A DNA stretch of 64,000 nucleotides from contig NZ_CP137559.1 of assembly GCF_019249725.2 (NCBI RefSeq), positions 1,673,501 to 1,737,500 of the forward strand, given 5' to 3'. Below, piece after piece: positions 17,670 through 26,131 of the stretch. The DNA comes from Segatella hominis. Lineage in GTDB: Bacteria > Bacteroidota > Bacteroidia > Bacteroidales > Bacteroidaceae. A program made the translations under genes and the position numbers. Positions within the stretch are counted from its first letter, which is position 1. Each line of letters starts with the position of its first letter. The notes beneath the pieces are model-generated. The model did not search any database. It saw nothing but the letters and a program-made list of their open reading frames with translations, and was not told where the DNA came from.

Positions 17670-17758
17670 CATATAATGATTTTGGAGGAAGGGAGGGGTC
17701 ATCAGAAATAATGACCACGACCGGAAATCACCTGTCACAAATAAATATTCGGCTGCAA

Positions 17759-17844
17759 ATACACTTTTTCGAGGATAAAAACAAGAGAATAATACACTTT
17801 TTCGATGATAACGAATGTTAAATCATACACTTTTTCGAGGATAA
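17759..17844. repeat. 33-bp tandem repeat, three copies
   Basis: ATACACTTTTTCGAGGATAA occurs at 17759, 17792 (one change) and 17825. The spacing is exactly 33 bp and the 13-bp spacers differ. The repeats lie between the heme cluster and the island repeat at 17868. Confidence 0.85.
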
Positions 17845-17867
17845 GAAGAAAAAATCATCCGAAAACC

Positions 17868-17897
17868 TTAATGACACTTAATGACACTTAATGACAC
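17868..17897 (+). repeat. TTAATGACAC repeat, left island edge
   Basis: TTAATGACAC three times in direct tandem, preceded by CCGAAAACC. The same block, including CCGAAAACC, recurs at 31761-31806, and related copies lie at 32505-32666, 33016-33043 and 34178-34217. Confidence 0.85.
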
Positions 17898-17916
17898 CTG
17901 AAGAGATTATTGCAGA

Positions 17917-18423
17917 CTATTCCCGATGCTTCGGTTCCGGCTCCGCCGCCATAGCCGAGTCTTCCTCTGGCAGTTCATAATGTCTGACGCAGCGGTCTTG
18001 TAGGAAAATATGGTTGAGAGTGAAGGCAAGCGATTCCAGGGTTTGTTCCCTGACGGCAGGTTTCAGTTCGCATTCCCATACCACGATCGTGTGCCAGCCC
18101 ATTTCAGCCAGTTTGTGCATTACCTCAAGATCCCGCTGCTGATTGCGCAGAATCTTATCCTGCCAGAACTGGGTATTGGATTTCGGCACGACGTAGTATT
18201 TGCATCCTTCATGTCCGTGCCAGAAGCATCCGTTCACGAAGATGCAGGTGCGGTATTTGCGCAGCACGATGTCAGGCTTTCCTGGCAAGCGTGGATGGTT
18301 TAGCCTGTATCTGAATCCGTGCGACCACAGGAATTTCCTGACAAGGACTTCCGGCTTGGTGTCCTTGCCTTTGATTGCCGCCATGTTGTTGTGACGCTGT
18401 TGTATGGTCAAACGGTCCGACAT
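17917..18423 (-). CDS. vsr: Very short patch repair endonuclease
   Basis: 168 residues of the Vsr family, which nicks 5' of the T in T-G mismatches made when 5-methylcytosine deaminates. The start (MSDRLTIQQRHNNMAAIKGK) and LVRKFLWSHGFRYRLN are diagnostic. PGKPDIVLRKYRTCIFVNGC carries the catalytic Asp of the endonuclease fold, and GCFWHGHEGCKYYVVPKSN provides zinc-binding Cys and His. Its place in an island with two m5C methyltransferases fits its function: it would repair mutations caused by those enzymes. It is separated from them by about 1.6 kb of other genes, so expression is probably independent. Confidence 0.92.
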   Translation of the reverse strand: MSDRLTIQQRHNNMAAIKGKDTKPEVLVRKFLWSHGFRYRLNHPRLPGKPDIVLRKYRTCIFVNGCFWHGHEGCKYYVVPKSNTQFWQDKILRNQQRDLEVMHKLAEMGWHTIVVWECELKPAVREQTLESLAFTLNHIFLQDRCVRHYELPEEDSAMAAEPEPKHRE

Positions 18424-18447
18424 CTTTAATTTATCATCAACATCTGT

Positions 18448-18810
18448 TTAACATTGCAACATCGCAGCAGGCGTTATGTTCAGAACCTTGCATAGCAATC
18501 TAGCTATTTTTAGAGTAGGCTCAGAGCGCCCTGTTACATAATCGTTAATACGTGAAGGACTTACTCCAATTTCTGAAGCCAGTTGTTTTTGAGTCATTTT
18601 CTTTTCATTTAAAGAAAGTTCGATAAGTTCAGAAACAGAAGGCTTTCCGATAGGAAAATGTTTCTTTTCGTATGACTCAACAATGTCCGACATTAATGTC
18701 AGTTCTATGGCATTCTTATCGTTGGCAGGCGTATCGTCCGTTACCAATGGCAGGAGATCTTCTATTCTGTTGAGTGCAAACTCATATTGTTCTTTCGTAA
18801 TTCTATCCAT
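18448..18810 (-). CDS. HigA-like XRE antitoxin/regulator
   Basis: 120 residues from the ATG at 18810 (MDRITKEQYEFALNRIEDLL). Residues about 1-55 form the acidic N-terminal part typical of Bacteroidetes HigA antitoxins (PLVTDDTPANDKNAIEL). Residues about 60-118 are a helix-turn-helix (MTQKQLASEIGVSPSRINDY, then EPTLKIARLLCKVL). The normal partner, a HigB RNase gene upstream, is missing. Instead the frame is joined without a stop to the tail of a decayed PIN gene, so the reading frame is open from 18894. Translation from 18810 is preferred because homologous proteins begin there. Confidence 0.78.
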   Translation of the reverse strand: MDRITKEQYEFALNRIEDLLPLVTDDTPANDKNAIELTLMSDIVESYEKKHFPIGKPSVSELIELSLNEKKMTQKQLASEIGVSPSRINDYVTGRSEPTLKIARLLCKVLNITPAAMLQC

Positions 18811-18936
18811 AATAATTTCATTAGAGACACAAAGAGTATTTTCACCACGAACAAAACTATCCCATAAGAAATGATATTTGCTCCGTGGCGACACAATCTA
18901 TATAAGACAATTCGTATCTAAAACCAAACGACTCAT
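18811..18936 (-). pseudogene. Truncated PIN-domain toxin gene with internal stop
   Basis: From the ATG at 18936 the frame reads MSRLVLDTNCLI, then TAG (18898-18900), then IVSPRSKYHFLWDSF and GENTLCVSNEII, and runs directly into the HigA-like start. VLDTN with its catalytic Asp is the start of a VapC-like PIN ribonuclease, and the following text fits the same domain. The rest of the toxin (about 90 residues) is gone. Its ATG overlaps the stop of the upstream antitoxin gene (ATGA), as in intact pairs. The toxin is therefore doubly broken, by a stop and by deletion. Confidence 0.75.
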
Positions 18937-19154
18937 GCCATTTCTAATTTATGTAAATCCATATTATTGATTTCGTCAAGTCTTTTCTGGTCAAGCACAC
19001 CCGAATCCCAAAGTTCATTCAGAGATTCATCCATTTTCTTTGAATAATAAGAATATAACAATTCTTTCAATTCTTCCAAACCTTTCTGAGAATCATCTAC
19101 TTGAAACATTTGCAAGAGGTGTACTTGTGTACTATTTAAAACCGTTGCTGCCAT
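18933..19154 (-). CDS. Small antitoxin of a PIN-type pair
   Basis: 73 residues from the ATG at 19154 (MAATVLNSTQVHLLQMFQVD). This is the Bacteroidetes family of short helical proteins that precede PIN-domain toxins, with a ...YYSKKMDESLNELWDSG centre. The frame opens further upstream (to 19217), but the promoter -7 element at 19188-19195 places the transcript start after that extension. Its partner toxin is destroyed, so it is now an orphan antitoxin. Antitoxin function is inferred from family and gene order. Confidence 0.72.
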   Translation of the reverse strand: MAATVLNSTQVHLLQMFQVDDSQKGLEELKELLYSYYSKKMDESLNELWDSGVLDQKRLDEINNMDLHKLEMA

Positions 19155-19187
19155 AACCTTTATATTAAAACGTTCTACATTTTGTTG

Positions 19188-19219
19188 CAAATTTACATTT
19201 TTCCTTTGAAAACCCAAAA
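19188..19219 (-). promoter_or_regulatory. Promoter of the PIN-type antitoxin gene
   Basis: Minus-strand TTTTG (19215-19219), 19 bp, TAAATTTG (19188-19195). It fixes the start of the antitoxin at 19154. Confidence 0.65.
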
Positions 19220-19233
19220 GAAAAGCCCAAAAA

Positions 19234-19265
19234 CTTGGAGAAAAGAGATATATTTCTTATTTTTG
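19234..19265 (+). promoter_or_regulatory. Promoter of the DUF6575 unit
   Basis: TTG at 19235-19237, a 20-bp spacer and TATTTTTG at 19258-19265. It is divergent from the antitoxin promoter and about 15 bp away from it. Confidence 0.6.
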
Positions 19266-19288
19266 CAGCAGATTTAAAACATAAAAAG

Positions 19289-19505
19289 ATGGGAATATAT
19301 AAGTATCAAGCTGAAATAATATGTCCAAAAGCTACTTACCCAACTACATCATGATATGAGAAACATATACAAAGCTATAGGTAATCGTATTTCTTCAGGA
19401 ATTGTAACTAACAAAGATGGCAATATCACTACACCAGCAAGCAACGGACATTATAACTTGTTTGAATTCCCATCATGTGACTTATCCAAAACATTTAAAC
19501 TATAG
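19289..19505 (+). pseudogene. Frameshifted small ORF upstream of DUF6575
   Basis: From the ATG at 19289 the frame reads MGIYKYQAEIICPKATYPTTS and stops at 19352-19354. The next frame continues with protein-like text (TQLHHDMRNIYKAIGNRISS, ... NGHYNLFEFPSCDLSKTFKL) to the TAG at 19503-19505. Joined by one frameshift this gives about 70 residues. Alternatively the second half (ATG 19356) is an independent 49-residue gene. It ends 10 bp before the DUF6575 start, so the two were probably co-transcribed. No family recognised. Confidence 0.45.
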
Positions 19506-19515
19506 GAGGGAAATT

Positions 19516-19983
19516 ATGAAAACAATAAAAGGTATTTGCATAAAGAAGCGCAACTTCGACAAATTCAAGAAAGTAGCCGATCTTATATATTTCGATGGAC
19601 CATTGTTGTCACACTACGTTACCAACAAAGGTGACAACTTTCTCTTCTATTGGATAGACCAAGATGATACAAACAATCGTTGGATGTTCATCAGAACCGA
19701 TTACGACAATATACAAAAGTACACGAATAAAAAGCAAACATTGCGTAACGTATTAAGTTCGCCATTAGACGACATTGTATATACAGTCGATATTGATGAA
19801 GAAGGCAATCATCACAACTTTCAGGCCCACTCCATAGAAGATCTTCCAGAGGATTATCTCCCTACCGAAGATTCTTATTATGAATTTGAGCCAAAAGATG
19901 TGAACAAAGAGAACTTATCCATAGCAGAAATGAGCGGCAAGAAACTTGACTGGTTCCGCAAGGTCTGTGCAGCGGTACTTTAG
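19516..19983 (+). CDS. DUF6575 family protein
   Basis: 155 residues from the ATG at 19516, which is preceded by AGGAGGG, an unusually strong ribosome-binding site for this genome. The frame is open to 19417, but that extension lacks an RBS and is not protein-like. The conserved block DLIYFDGPLLSHYVTNKGDN and LFYWIDQDDTNNRWMFIR is typical of a family known mainly from defence-type neighbourhoods and annotated DUF6575. The rest is acidic (EDLPEDYLPTEDSYYEFEPK). Function unknown. The good Shine-Dalgarno site and island location suggest transfer. Confidence 0.7.
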   Translation: MKTIKGICIKKRNFDKFKKVADLIYFDGPLLSHYVTNKGDNFLFYWIDQDDTNNRWMFIRTDYDNIQKYTNKKQTLRNVLSSPLDDIVYTVDIDEEGNHHNFQAHSIEDLPEDYLPTEDSYYEFEPKDVNKENLSIAEMSGKKLDWFRKVCAAVL

Positions 19984-20002
19984 AATTTCTTTGAATATCT
20001 CC

Positions 20003-20042
20003 GAAAATCTTGTAGAATTTTGAAGATTTCTACAAGATTTTC
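20003..20042. terminator. Bidirectional terminator between DUF6575 and the LlaJI-type operon
   Basis: GAAAATCTTGTAGAA and TTCTACAAGATTTTC form a perfect 15-bp stem with a 10-nt loop between two convergent genes. Flanking bases extend it weakly on both sides. Confidence 0.8.
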
Positions 20043-20080
20043 AGAGAATATGCAAGACGGGGTTAGCCGATGGCTTACAT

Positions 20081-22444
20081 TTATTTCCTAAACTTTATCA
20101 ACTCCTCACCACTCATAAACACTGGCTGCCCCTCAGCATACGCTTCTTTCAACTTCGCATCAGTCTCGTATTTCTTCTTGTCGGCTTCGAGTATTCCTTG
20201 AATATCAAATTCTCCAAGCGTTATCTCTTCATCGAAAAAATAACAGAAATACTTGTCGTGTCGCGGATTCAAATAACCTTGTTTTATCATTTGCTCACGA
20301 GACAGCTCACCAGTGTTCTTCACACGAAATGCCTTGTAAACCTTATGCTCGCCATCCTTATATAAAATCACAAACTTAGCGTGCTTCACGTAATCACGAC
20401 TCTTCACCACACCTCCATGCGCTTCCTTACCCAGTCGCACATTGTAGGCATCATCACGCTTACCACCTCGTCTACTGAATATCCAGTTCAAATGATCGAT
20501 ACCATTCACGATACCAATGAGAAACGTTGCCAATGGGTAGTTCTCCAAATAGTGCATGGTAAGAAACTCCTTCGGAATGACATCATGCGGACGTGCTTCC
20601 ACAATAGGCATCACATCCTCTGGCAACGTTCTTGGATCTACACCAAGCGGACACTTGGCGATATAGAACGCTTGTTTCAACTCAAACATCACGGCTTCGT
20701 TCTCATCCATCACCTTTTTCTTAATAGCTTCGCTCTCTTCTTTCTCCGGCTTGCGCAGTGCAAGTGAGAAATATTGTTGGTCGCTACCTTCCCTATTGTC
20801 GAAAGGATGATAAACCTTACCAAGGAGCGTTTGGAAATTCTCCTTGATATATGTGTCTGGATTCACCTCAGCGTGCGCAGTCATGGCGTAGAAGTCAAAG
20901 TTATCTTTGAGCATCTTCTGAATTTCCTTACGAAATATCTTTCGTACATTGTTGCGCCACTGCTCTTTACTTGAAGAGTTGTTGCGACCATAGAGAGCTA
21001 CCACAAAGAGAAAGTTCACATCAAAGTGTGCCAATAAGAACGTATCTCGGTCATACAGTCTGTTATCAAACTGCCTGCTGATGTAATACTGCTTTCTACG
21101 CTTTCCCTCTTCCTTGTCGCTGTCTATCAAATGAATTTCTTTCTCTGGGATAAGAACGTTTTGGTTGGCAGAAATAAAGAAGTTTGGTATGATGTTGTAG
21201 CCCTCGGTAACATCGTCACGCAACTTTACATGGCCGCTTTGGTCTTCTGGCTTGCCATCGTTGAACAAGTCCAAGTTCCACTGAATGACATTTCTTGCGT
21301 AGGTAAACTGCTTATATACTGACTCCTTACCAAGTGAGTTGCCACGCTTGTAGTATTTGGAATCACCTATATAATAGATATTGTCATCGTTTTCATTATT
21401 GGTCAGCTCCTGGTACTGATAGATGTGATCCACTCGTTTTCCGTCAGGTTGGTCTTTCAAGTCCTTTGGCAACTTCTGGTCACCTGCTATCAACTCGTCA
21501 ATGATGGCTTCAAACACGACATGGAAACTCTTCACAAGCAAATACTCTCTTTGGTCTACGTTCAGCGTTACATTGTCAGGTCTGTTAAAGAACGCATAGC
21601 AATAGCTCCAAAGCTCCAACGCCTTGTCGGAGAAATACTTGTACTTGATTTGTTTGAGTCTTCTCTTTCCATAGCCGTTGATGTATCGCTTGAACTTTTC
21701 GCCTTTTATCAAAGGGAAGTTTACGTTTATCTTGACAGGGAAACCGTATTCCGCCCTCATATATTCCAAGATACTGTAATATATGACAAGTAACTCTTCG
21801 TCAAAGTTGATTTGACGCTTCTTGTTGATAGGGTTCAAATAACTGGCATCTTGACGACGTGTACCACCGATGCTTTCTTGAATGACTACTTGGCTTCGGG
21901 ATATTGTGCGTATCCAGTTGATTTTGTTGTAACCCGAATGGAGGTTCTTGACGATGAACATCACGAAACTCTCATTCTTCTTGTTCCATTCTTGCAACGC
22001 CAACAACACATCGAGGAAAGTGCTTGCCTTGCGCTTCCTCATGTGTCCCATCATCGGTGCTTGTTTATATAACACAATGCTTGCCTGCTTCTTGTTTGCG
22101 TAGCGGTCAAACTCATGGTCACGGAAAACGCAGATGGCACGGTATATCCATACGCTTAGTTCGTAGATAAACTTATGTTCATCGACTGACATCTTGCAAT
22201 CGTCAGCATTGATTAAGTCCTTTGGGTCTATATGTCCAAATACTTTCTCATGTCTAAACTCACCTTCCAACAGTACCTTTGGCAGAATAAACACGCAATC
22301 GTTCACATCAGGATCGTCGTTGAAATAGTAGCCTACATAGCTTAGGCTTACTTTTCCTTCCACGTCTTGAAGCACACCAAGACCTTTGAGAACGTCGCAA
22401 ACGTCCTCATAATCATATTGGTATTCCTCGATTAATATGCGCAT
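20081..22444 (-). CDS. LlaJI-type restriction endonuclease subunit (R2, McrC-like)
   Basis: 787 residues of the LlaJI restriction endonuclease family. The middle holds a PD-(D/E)XK nuclease core: KRVDHIYQYQELTN near residue 365 and IYYIGDSKYYK near 385 (Asp ... Asp-Ser-Lys). The N-terminal part (MRILIEEYQYDYEDVCDVLK) and long basic-aromatic segments match McrC-like subunits, which depend on a McrB-type motor for cleavage. It is the last gene of the operon, 4 bp after the McrB-like gene. In LlaJI from Lactococcus the R1-R2 pair cuts after recognising an asymmetric site protected by two m5C methylases; the specificity here is unknown. Confidence 0.85.
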   Translation of the reverse strand: MRILIEEYQYDYEDVCDVLKGLGVLQDVEGKVSLSYVGYYFNDDPDVNDCVFILPKVLLEGEFRHEKVFGHIDPKDLINADDCKMSVDEHKFIYELSVWIYRAICVFRDHEFDRYANKKQASIVLYKQAPMMGHMRKRKASTFLDVLLALQEWNKKNESFVMFIVKNLHSGYNKINWIRTISRSQVVIQESIGGTRRQDASYLNPINKKRQINFDEELLVIYYSILEYMRAEYGFPVKINVNFPLIKGEKFKRYINGYGKRRLKQIKYKYFSDKALELWSYCYAFFNRPDNVTLNVDQREYLLVKSFHVVFEAIIDELIAGDQKLPKDLKDQPDGKRVDHIYQYQELTNNENDDNIYYIGDSKYYKRGNSLGKESVYKQFTYARNVIQWNLDLFNDGKPEDQSGHVKLRDDVTEGYNIIPNFFISANQNVLIPEKEIHLIDSDKEEGKRRKQYYISRQFDNRLYDRDTFLLAHFDVNFLFVVALYGRNNSSSKEQWRNNVRKIFRKEIQKMLKDNFDFYAMTAHAEVNPDTYIKENFQTLLGKVYHPFDNREGSDQQYFSLALRKPEKEESEAIKKKVMDENEAVMFELKQAFYIAKCPLGVDPRTLPEDVMPIVEARPHDVIPKEFLTMHYLENYPLATFLIGIVNGIDHLNWIFSRRGGKRDDAYNVRLGKEAHGGVVKSRDYVKHAKFVILYKDGEHKVYKAFRVKNTGELSREQMIKQGYLNPRHDKYFCYFFDEEITLGEFDIQGILEADKKKYETDAKLKEAYAEGQPVFMSGEELIKFRK

Positions 22445-22448
22445 AGTC

Positions 22449-24626
22449 TTATTCTGTTACTTCTTCTACTGTCCAACCTTGTTTCTTTGCAAATCCGATG
22501 ATGAAATCAATATTGTATATGCTCCATCCATTTAAGACCTTATACTTGATTCCATTTGCAGAAGTTTGTTCATTTACATAATAGCGCAAATAGCTATTTT
22601 TAATAGAATCTTCACGAGCAATTATTCCGGCATATTTATATTTAACTGTATTGTCAAATGCTAAATCACTTTGAAGCTCCTCGAAAGTCTTGTCTTTATG
22701 TTCGGTTATATATTTAATCACGATATTTAAGCCAAGGTCTTTCTTGGAAAGCCCAGATTTTCCATTAAATATATATCTGGTATTATCATTTGCTTCTCCA
22801 GAAGTTTCTATCGGTATAACATCATCATTTGGAACAATATCACCTTTTTTAAGAATGTTTGATTCGCCAACAACATTCACCAAGAACTTTCTGACGGCAG
22901 CAATATTCACCTTGTTGTCATCATTATAGAAAGCATCGTAACTAATTTCATCGCTTCCATTGTCGCTCACCTTGAACAAGGTTATATCACCATCCTTAAA
23001 AACATCGTTCCAAAGATAGAACAACACTTTGCCAACAAACTTGTCTTCTGTGATAAACTCATTATCCTTTGCTGGCTTACAGAAGAAATAGCCGAGTTTC
23101 TTATCATCACTGCTTGTTTCTTTAGCAATCTTCTTGTTGATTTCTGTGACGAAAGCCCACCAGTCGCTATATTCACCACCGCACTGTATCTTCCATCCTT
23201 TGCCTGCATCTGTAATCTTGACGTATCTCCAGTCCCAACGGCGCTTGAAAGCGGAGTCGATTGGGAATAGACTTTGGTCACTTGTGTTCATAGTTGCCCA
23301 GATATAGAGGTTGTTTGGAAACAAAAGCACTCTACCCTTCTTGATGTCTTTCGTGAGGGAACTGTCCTCATAGTTACTGGTGTAGTCTTCAACAACGCCA
23401 TCCACATCAAACCCATTTTCAAGAGCATATTCACCACCCTCATCAAACGCAGCCTCTATCTCTTTTTGCAAGTCCGAGTCTGCTTCTATTGGATATGTCG
23501 AGAACCCATCATCGCTTCTATCAAGCAACTGGAATAAATCACCGAAAATCTGTGCGCAGTTGCCACGGTTGATTTCCTCAATCACCAAGAACAGAGGTTC
23601 TGTCGTTTCACCGCCCTTTGCATACTTCTGCCATGCGCCAAGATACGCTTTTAAGAACGCTTGCTTGACGTAACTATAAGTAATGCGATTTTCCTTTAAT
23701 TCTACTTTTGTGCCATCTTTTTGAGAAACTTTTATTGGTTCACCTTGTAAACCATAGACTGTACTTTCTGCCATAACTGGTTTATATGCGCCAACAAACG
23801 TTGAGTAATCACTATCAGGGTGGAATGTTGTACGGATAGTTGAGTAAAACTTTGTAATTCTCTTAATCTCAAACGATTTTCCTGTGCCTGGGGCGCCGTA
23901 ATAAATTTGTTGAAGAGGTGCCATTATTTTTGTTTTTTTTACACTTGCTCCCATAGATCGTATTTTTTTATCATCAAACTCAATAGTATTAAAGTCACTT
24001 TTAGGCAATTTTGCCAACGTGTTGCCATCTGTATTTAGAGTTAAATAATACGTGCCATTAGGCATCTTGTCGTCATTAATTTGTACAAGATAATAGTCTG
24101 TCAAATTTGGAGAGTCAGCTCTTTTTGCTTTTGCTCCATCAAAAGATATTTTAAGTAAATCTTGCTTACCTCTATTGTTGACATTTATTTCATAATATTT
24201 CAGACCTTTCTCAAAAGGTTTTAATCTATCAATATTTACTATTTCTGCCACTCTTTTCGTCTCTCCATTCTTTGTCTCATTCTTTACGAACAAAACAACC
24301 CTATTTAATTTGTTCACGGTAAAGCATAATTCTGAACATCCATTCTTCACTATGTGGCTAATTAGAATCTCGTCACCAGGAGTAACATTATAGTCTCTAT
24401 AAATATCACCCATCTGGTTAATTCTAAACTCTCGGACATTTGAAGATTTAAGAGTATATTCTTTAGAAGAGTTAGCATCATGTATAGACACATCTATACC
24501 TAAAGGAAAGATATCAGACATATCGACATCTGTACCCACAAGCATATAACACTCGTGAGTATTACCCAATCCTATCTCTGTTGCATTAGGTCTATGAATA
24601 TATTGCGTTATTCTTGTCAATCCCAT
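22449..24626 (-). CDS. LlaJI-type McrB-family AAA+ subunit (R1)
   Basis: 725 residues. The N-terminal 230 residues (MGLTRITQYIHRPNATEIGL...) are a B3/EcoRII-N-like DNA-recognition domain with many beta strands. The AAA+ motor follows: Walker A YYGAPGTGKSFEIKR near 242, Walker B LFLVIEEINRGNCAQIFGD near 345, and the McrB-type signature ATMNTSDQSLFPIDSAF followed by KRRWDWRYV near 445. Such motors hydrolyse GTP and translocate DNA for the McrC-like nuclease. The C-terminal region is specific to this protein. It sits between M2 (2 bp away) and R2 (4 bp away). Confidence 0.88.
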   Translation of the reverse strand: MGLTRITQYIHRPNATEIGLGNTHECYMLVGTDVDMSDIFPLGIDVSIHDANSSKEYTLKSSNVREFRINQMGDIYRDYNVTPGDEILISHIVKNGCSELCFTVNKLNRVVLFVKNETKNGETKRVAEIVNIDRLKPFEKGLKYYEINVNNRGKQDLLKISFDGAKAKRADSPNLTDYYLVQINDDKMPNGTYYLTLNTDGNTLAKLPKSDFNTIEFDDKKIRSMGASVKKTKIMAPLQQIYYGAPGTGKSFEIKRITKFYSTIRTTFHPDSDYSTFVGAYKPVMAESTVYGLQGEPIKVSQKDGTKVELKENRITYSYVKQAFLKAYLGAWQKYAKGGETTEPLFLVIEEINRGNCAQIFGDLFQLLDRSDDGFSTYPIEADSDLQKEIEAAFDEGGEYALENGFDVDGVVEDYTSNYEDSSLTKDIKKGRVLLFPNNLYIWATMNTSDQSLFPIDSAFKRRWDWRYVKITDAGKGWKIQCGGEYSDWWAFVTEINKKIAKETSSDDKKLGYFFCKPAKDNEFITEDKFVGKVLFYLWNDVFKDGDITLFKVSDNGSDEISYDAFYNDDNKVNIAAVRKFLVNVVGESNILKKGDIVPNDDVIPIETSGEANDNTRYIFNGKSGLSKKDLGLNIVIKYITEHKDKTFEELQSDLAFDNTVKYKYAGIIAREDSIKNSYLRYYVNEQTSANGIKYKVLNGWSIYNIDFIIGFAKKQGWTVEEVTE

Positions 24627-24628
24627 AA

Positions 24629-26131
24629 CTATAAATATTTTTTAATAATATTGGCTATTCCTTTTGCCATTAGACAAGGAACGGCATTACCTATTTGCAT
24701 GTATGTTTTGAGATAAGCACCAAGAAACAAGTAGTCATCAGGAAATGATTGACATCTTGCAGCTTCTCTTGGCGTAATTGCCCTTGTCTGAAAAGGATGA
24801 ATATGCGAATGACAGTCCATTCTCAAATGCGCTGTAATTGTTCGTGAAGGTTTGTCTGCAACAAGTTTGTAGTATTTATCTTTGAAGCAGTGCAACCTAT
24901 TTGTATACGGCATTATGTCTGAAATTTTAGGATCAGAAGCATCATCGCCTTGATTCAACAGACGATATATATCGTAATTTATATCATTTACATATCGTGC
25001 CTTGTGATTGTAAAGAATAGGGATTTTGCGTCCGCCATTTATTAAACGTAGATATGGCGTTTCATCCCCAGAGAAAGTATTAACATCTATTTTCTTTCCA
25101 GAATTTTCGTCGTCTTTCTCATTCATGTTCTTTATTCTTGGAGCATCTAATGGTTTGATATTTTCCAGAGCATCACGCAATAGATAATGATGTTTATTCT
25201 CGTTAGCCTTACTGATTTCTTCAAATATTGTACTTGGAGTGATATTTTGCTTTTCAGCAATGTCATTCCTAATAGCAATATAAATTAACCTTTCTCTACT
25301 TTGTGAGACAGAAAAATCTAATGAGTTTAATAACTTGTATGAAACAGTATAGCTATAAGTTGTACCATTTTTTTCTTCTTCTATACTTTCGTAGTCCTCA
25401 ACAACTTGATCTGCAACTTTTAGCATACCTTTTACATTTTCCATCACAACAAACTTAGGCAAAATCTTTTTTATGCCTTTAATATAATATTTATACAATT
25501 CATTGCGAGGGTCATCTATTACACGTTGTTGATTTGCACTGCTAAATCCTTGGCAAGGAGGACCGCCAACTACTATGTCTACATCTTCATCTATATAGTC
25601 TTGAACGTTATCGACAATTTTCCGAATATCTCCTTTTATTACTTTTTTAGAAGCAATTTCTGGATGATTATATCTATATGTTCTCACACAAACATCTTCA
25701 AAATCATTTGCGAAACACACTCTAAAACCAGCTTGGGTAAATCCATAACTTAATCCACCTGCTCCTGCAAAAAAATCTGCAAAAGTAGGTTTGTGTTCTT
25801 TCTTGCATTTATCTTGAATTTGTTTGCGCTTCTTATTGCTTAATTTGTCGAGTTGATTACCAAACATTTTCTTGTTGGTAATATAAAACCAAACACAGTT
25901 TATAAATCTACCATACAAATCTTTTGTTATGGTTTTCAACAATGTCAAATCTTCCATATTGTCAATTATTCCCATATCTTTAATTTCTAATATAATGGAA
26001 TCCGACAATGTTGCATTGGTAATAACAGTTTTATTTTTTTCTGCTATTACCTCCACAATCCTTATATAGACAAGAATTAATTCTAAAAACTCATCCTTGT
26101 TTGATATGTTTTTTACCGTAGAAAAAATCAT
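24629..26131 (-). CDS. DNA (cytosine-5-)-methyltransferase, M2 of the LlaJI-type system
   Basis: 500 residues. An extra helical N-terminal domain (about residues 1-112) precedes the m5C methyltransferase core: motif I ADFFAGAGGLSYGF, motif IV VVGGPPCQGFSSANQQR with the catalytic Cys, motif VI FVVMENVKGML, and motifs IX-X near the end (MQIGNAVPCLMAKGIA). The target recognition region lies about residues 290-420. The start overlaps the M1 stop by 4 bp (ATGA), indicating translational coupling. Two methylases are needed because an asymmetric site has a different cytosine on each strand. Confidence 0.92.
   Translation of the reverse strand: MIFSTVKNISNKDEFLELILVYIRIVEVIAEKNKTVITNATLSDSIILEIKDMGIIDNMEDLTLLKTITKDLYGRFINCVWFYITNKKMFGNQLDKLSNKKRKQIQDKCKKEHKPTFADFFAGAGGLSYGFTQAGFRVCFANDFEDVCVRTYRYNHPEIASKKVIKGDIRKIVDNVQDYIDEDVDIVVGGPPCQGFSSANQQRVIDDPRNELYKYYIKGIKKILPKFVVMENVKGMLKVADQVVEDYESIEEEKNGTTYSYTVSYKLLNSLDFSVSQSRERLIYIAIRNDIAEKQNITPSTIFEEISKANENKHHYLLRDALENIKPLDAPRIKNMNEKDDENSGKKIDVNTFSGDETPYLRLINGGRKIPILYNHKARYVNDINYDIYRLLNQGDDASDPKISDIMPYTNRLHCFKDKYYKLVADKPSRTITAHLRMDCHSHIHPFQTRAITPREAARCQSFPDDYLFLGAYLKTYMQIGNAVPCLMAKGIANIIKKYL

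Noticed and set aside
17759..17897. 33-bp and TTAATGACAC repeats considered as CRISPR
   Set aside because: The conserved boxes are 20 bp with 13-bp spacers or 10 bp with none; no cas genes are nearby.
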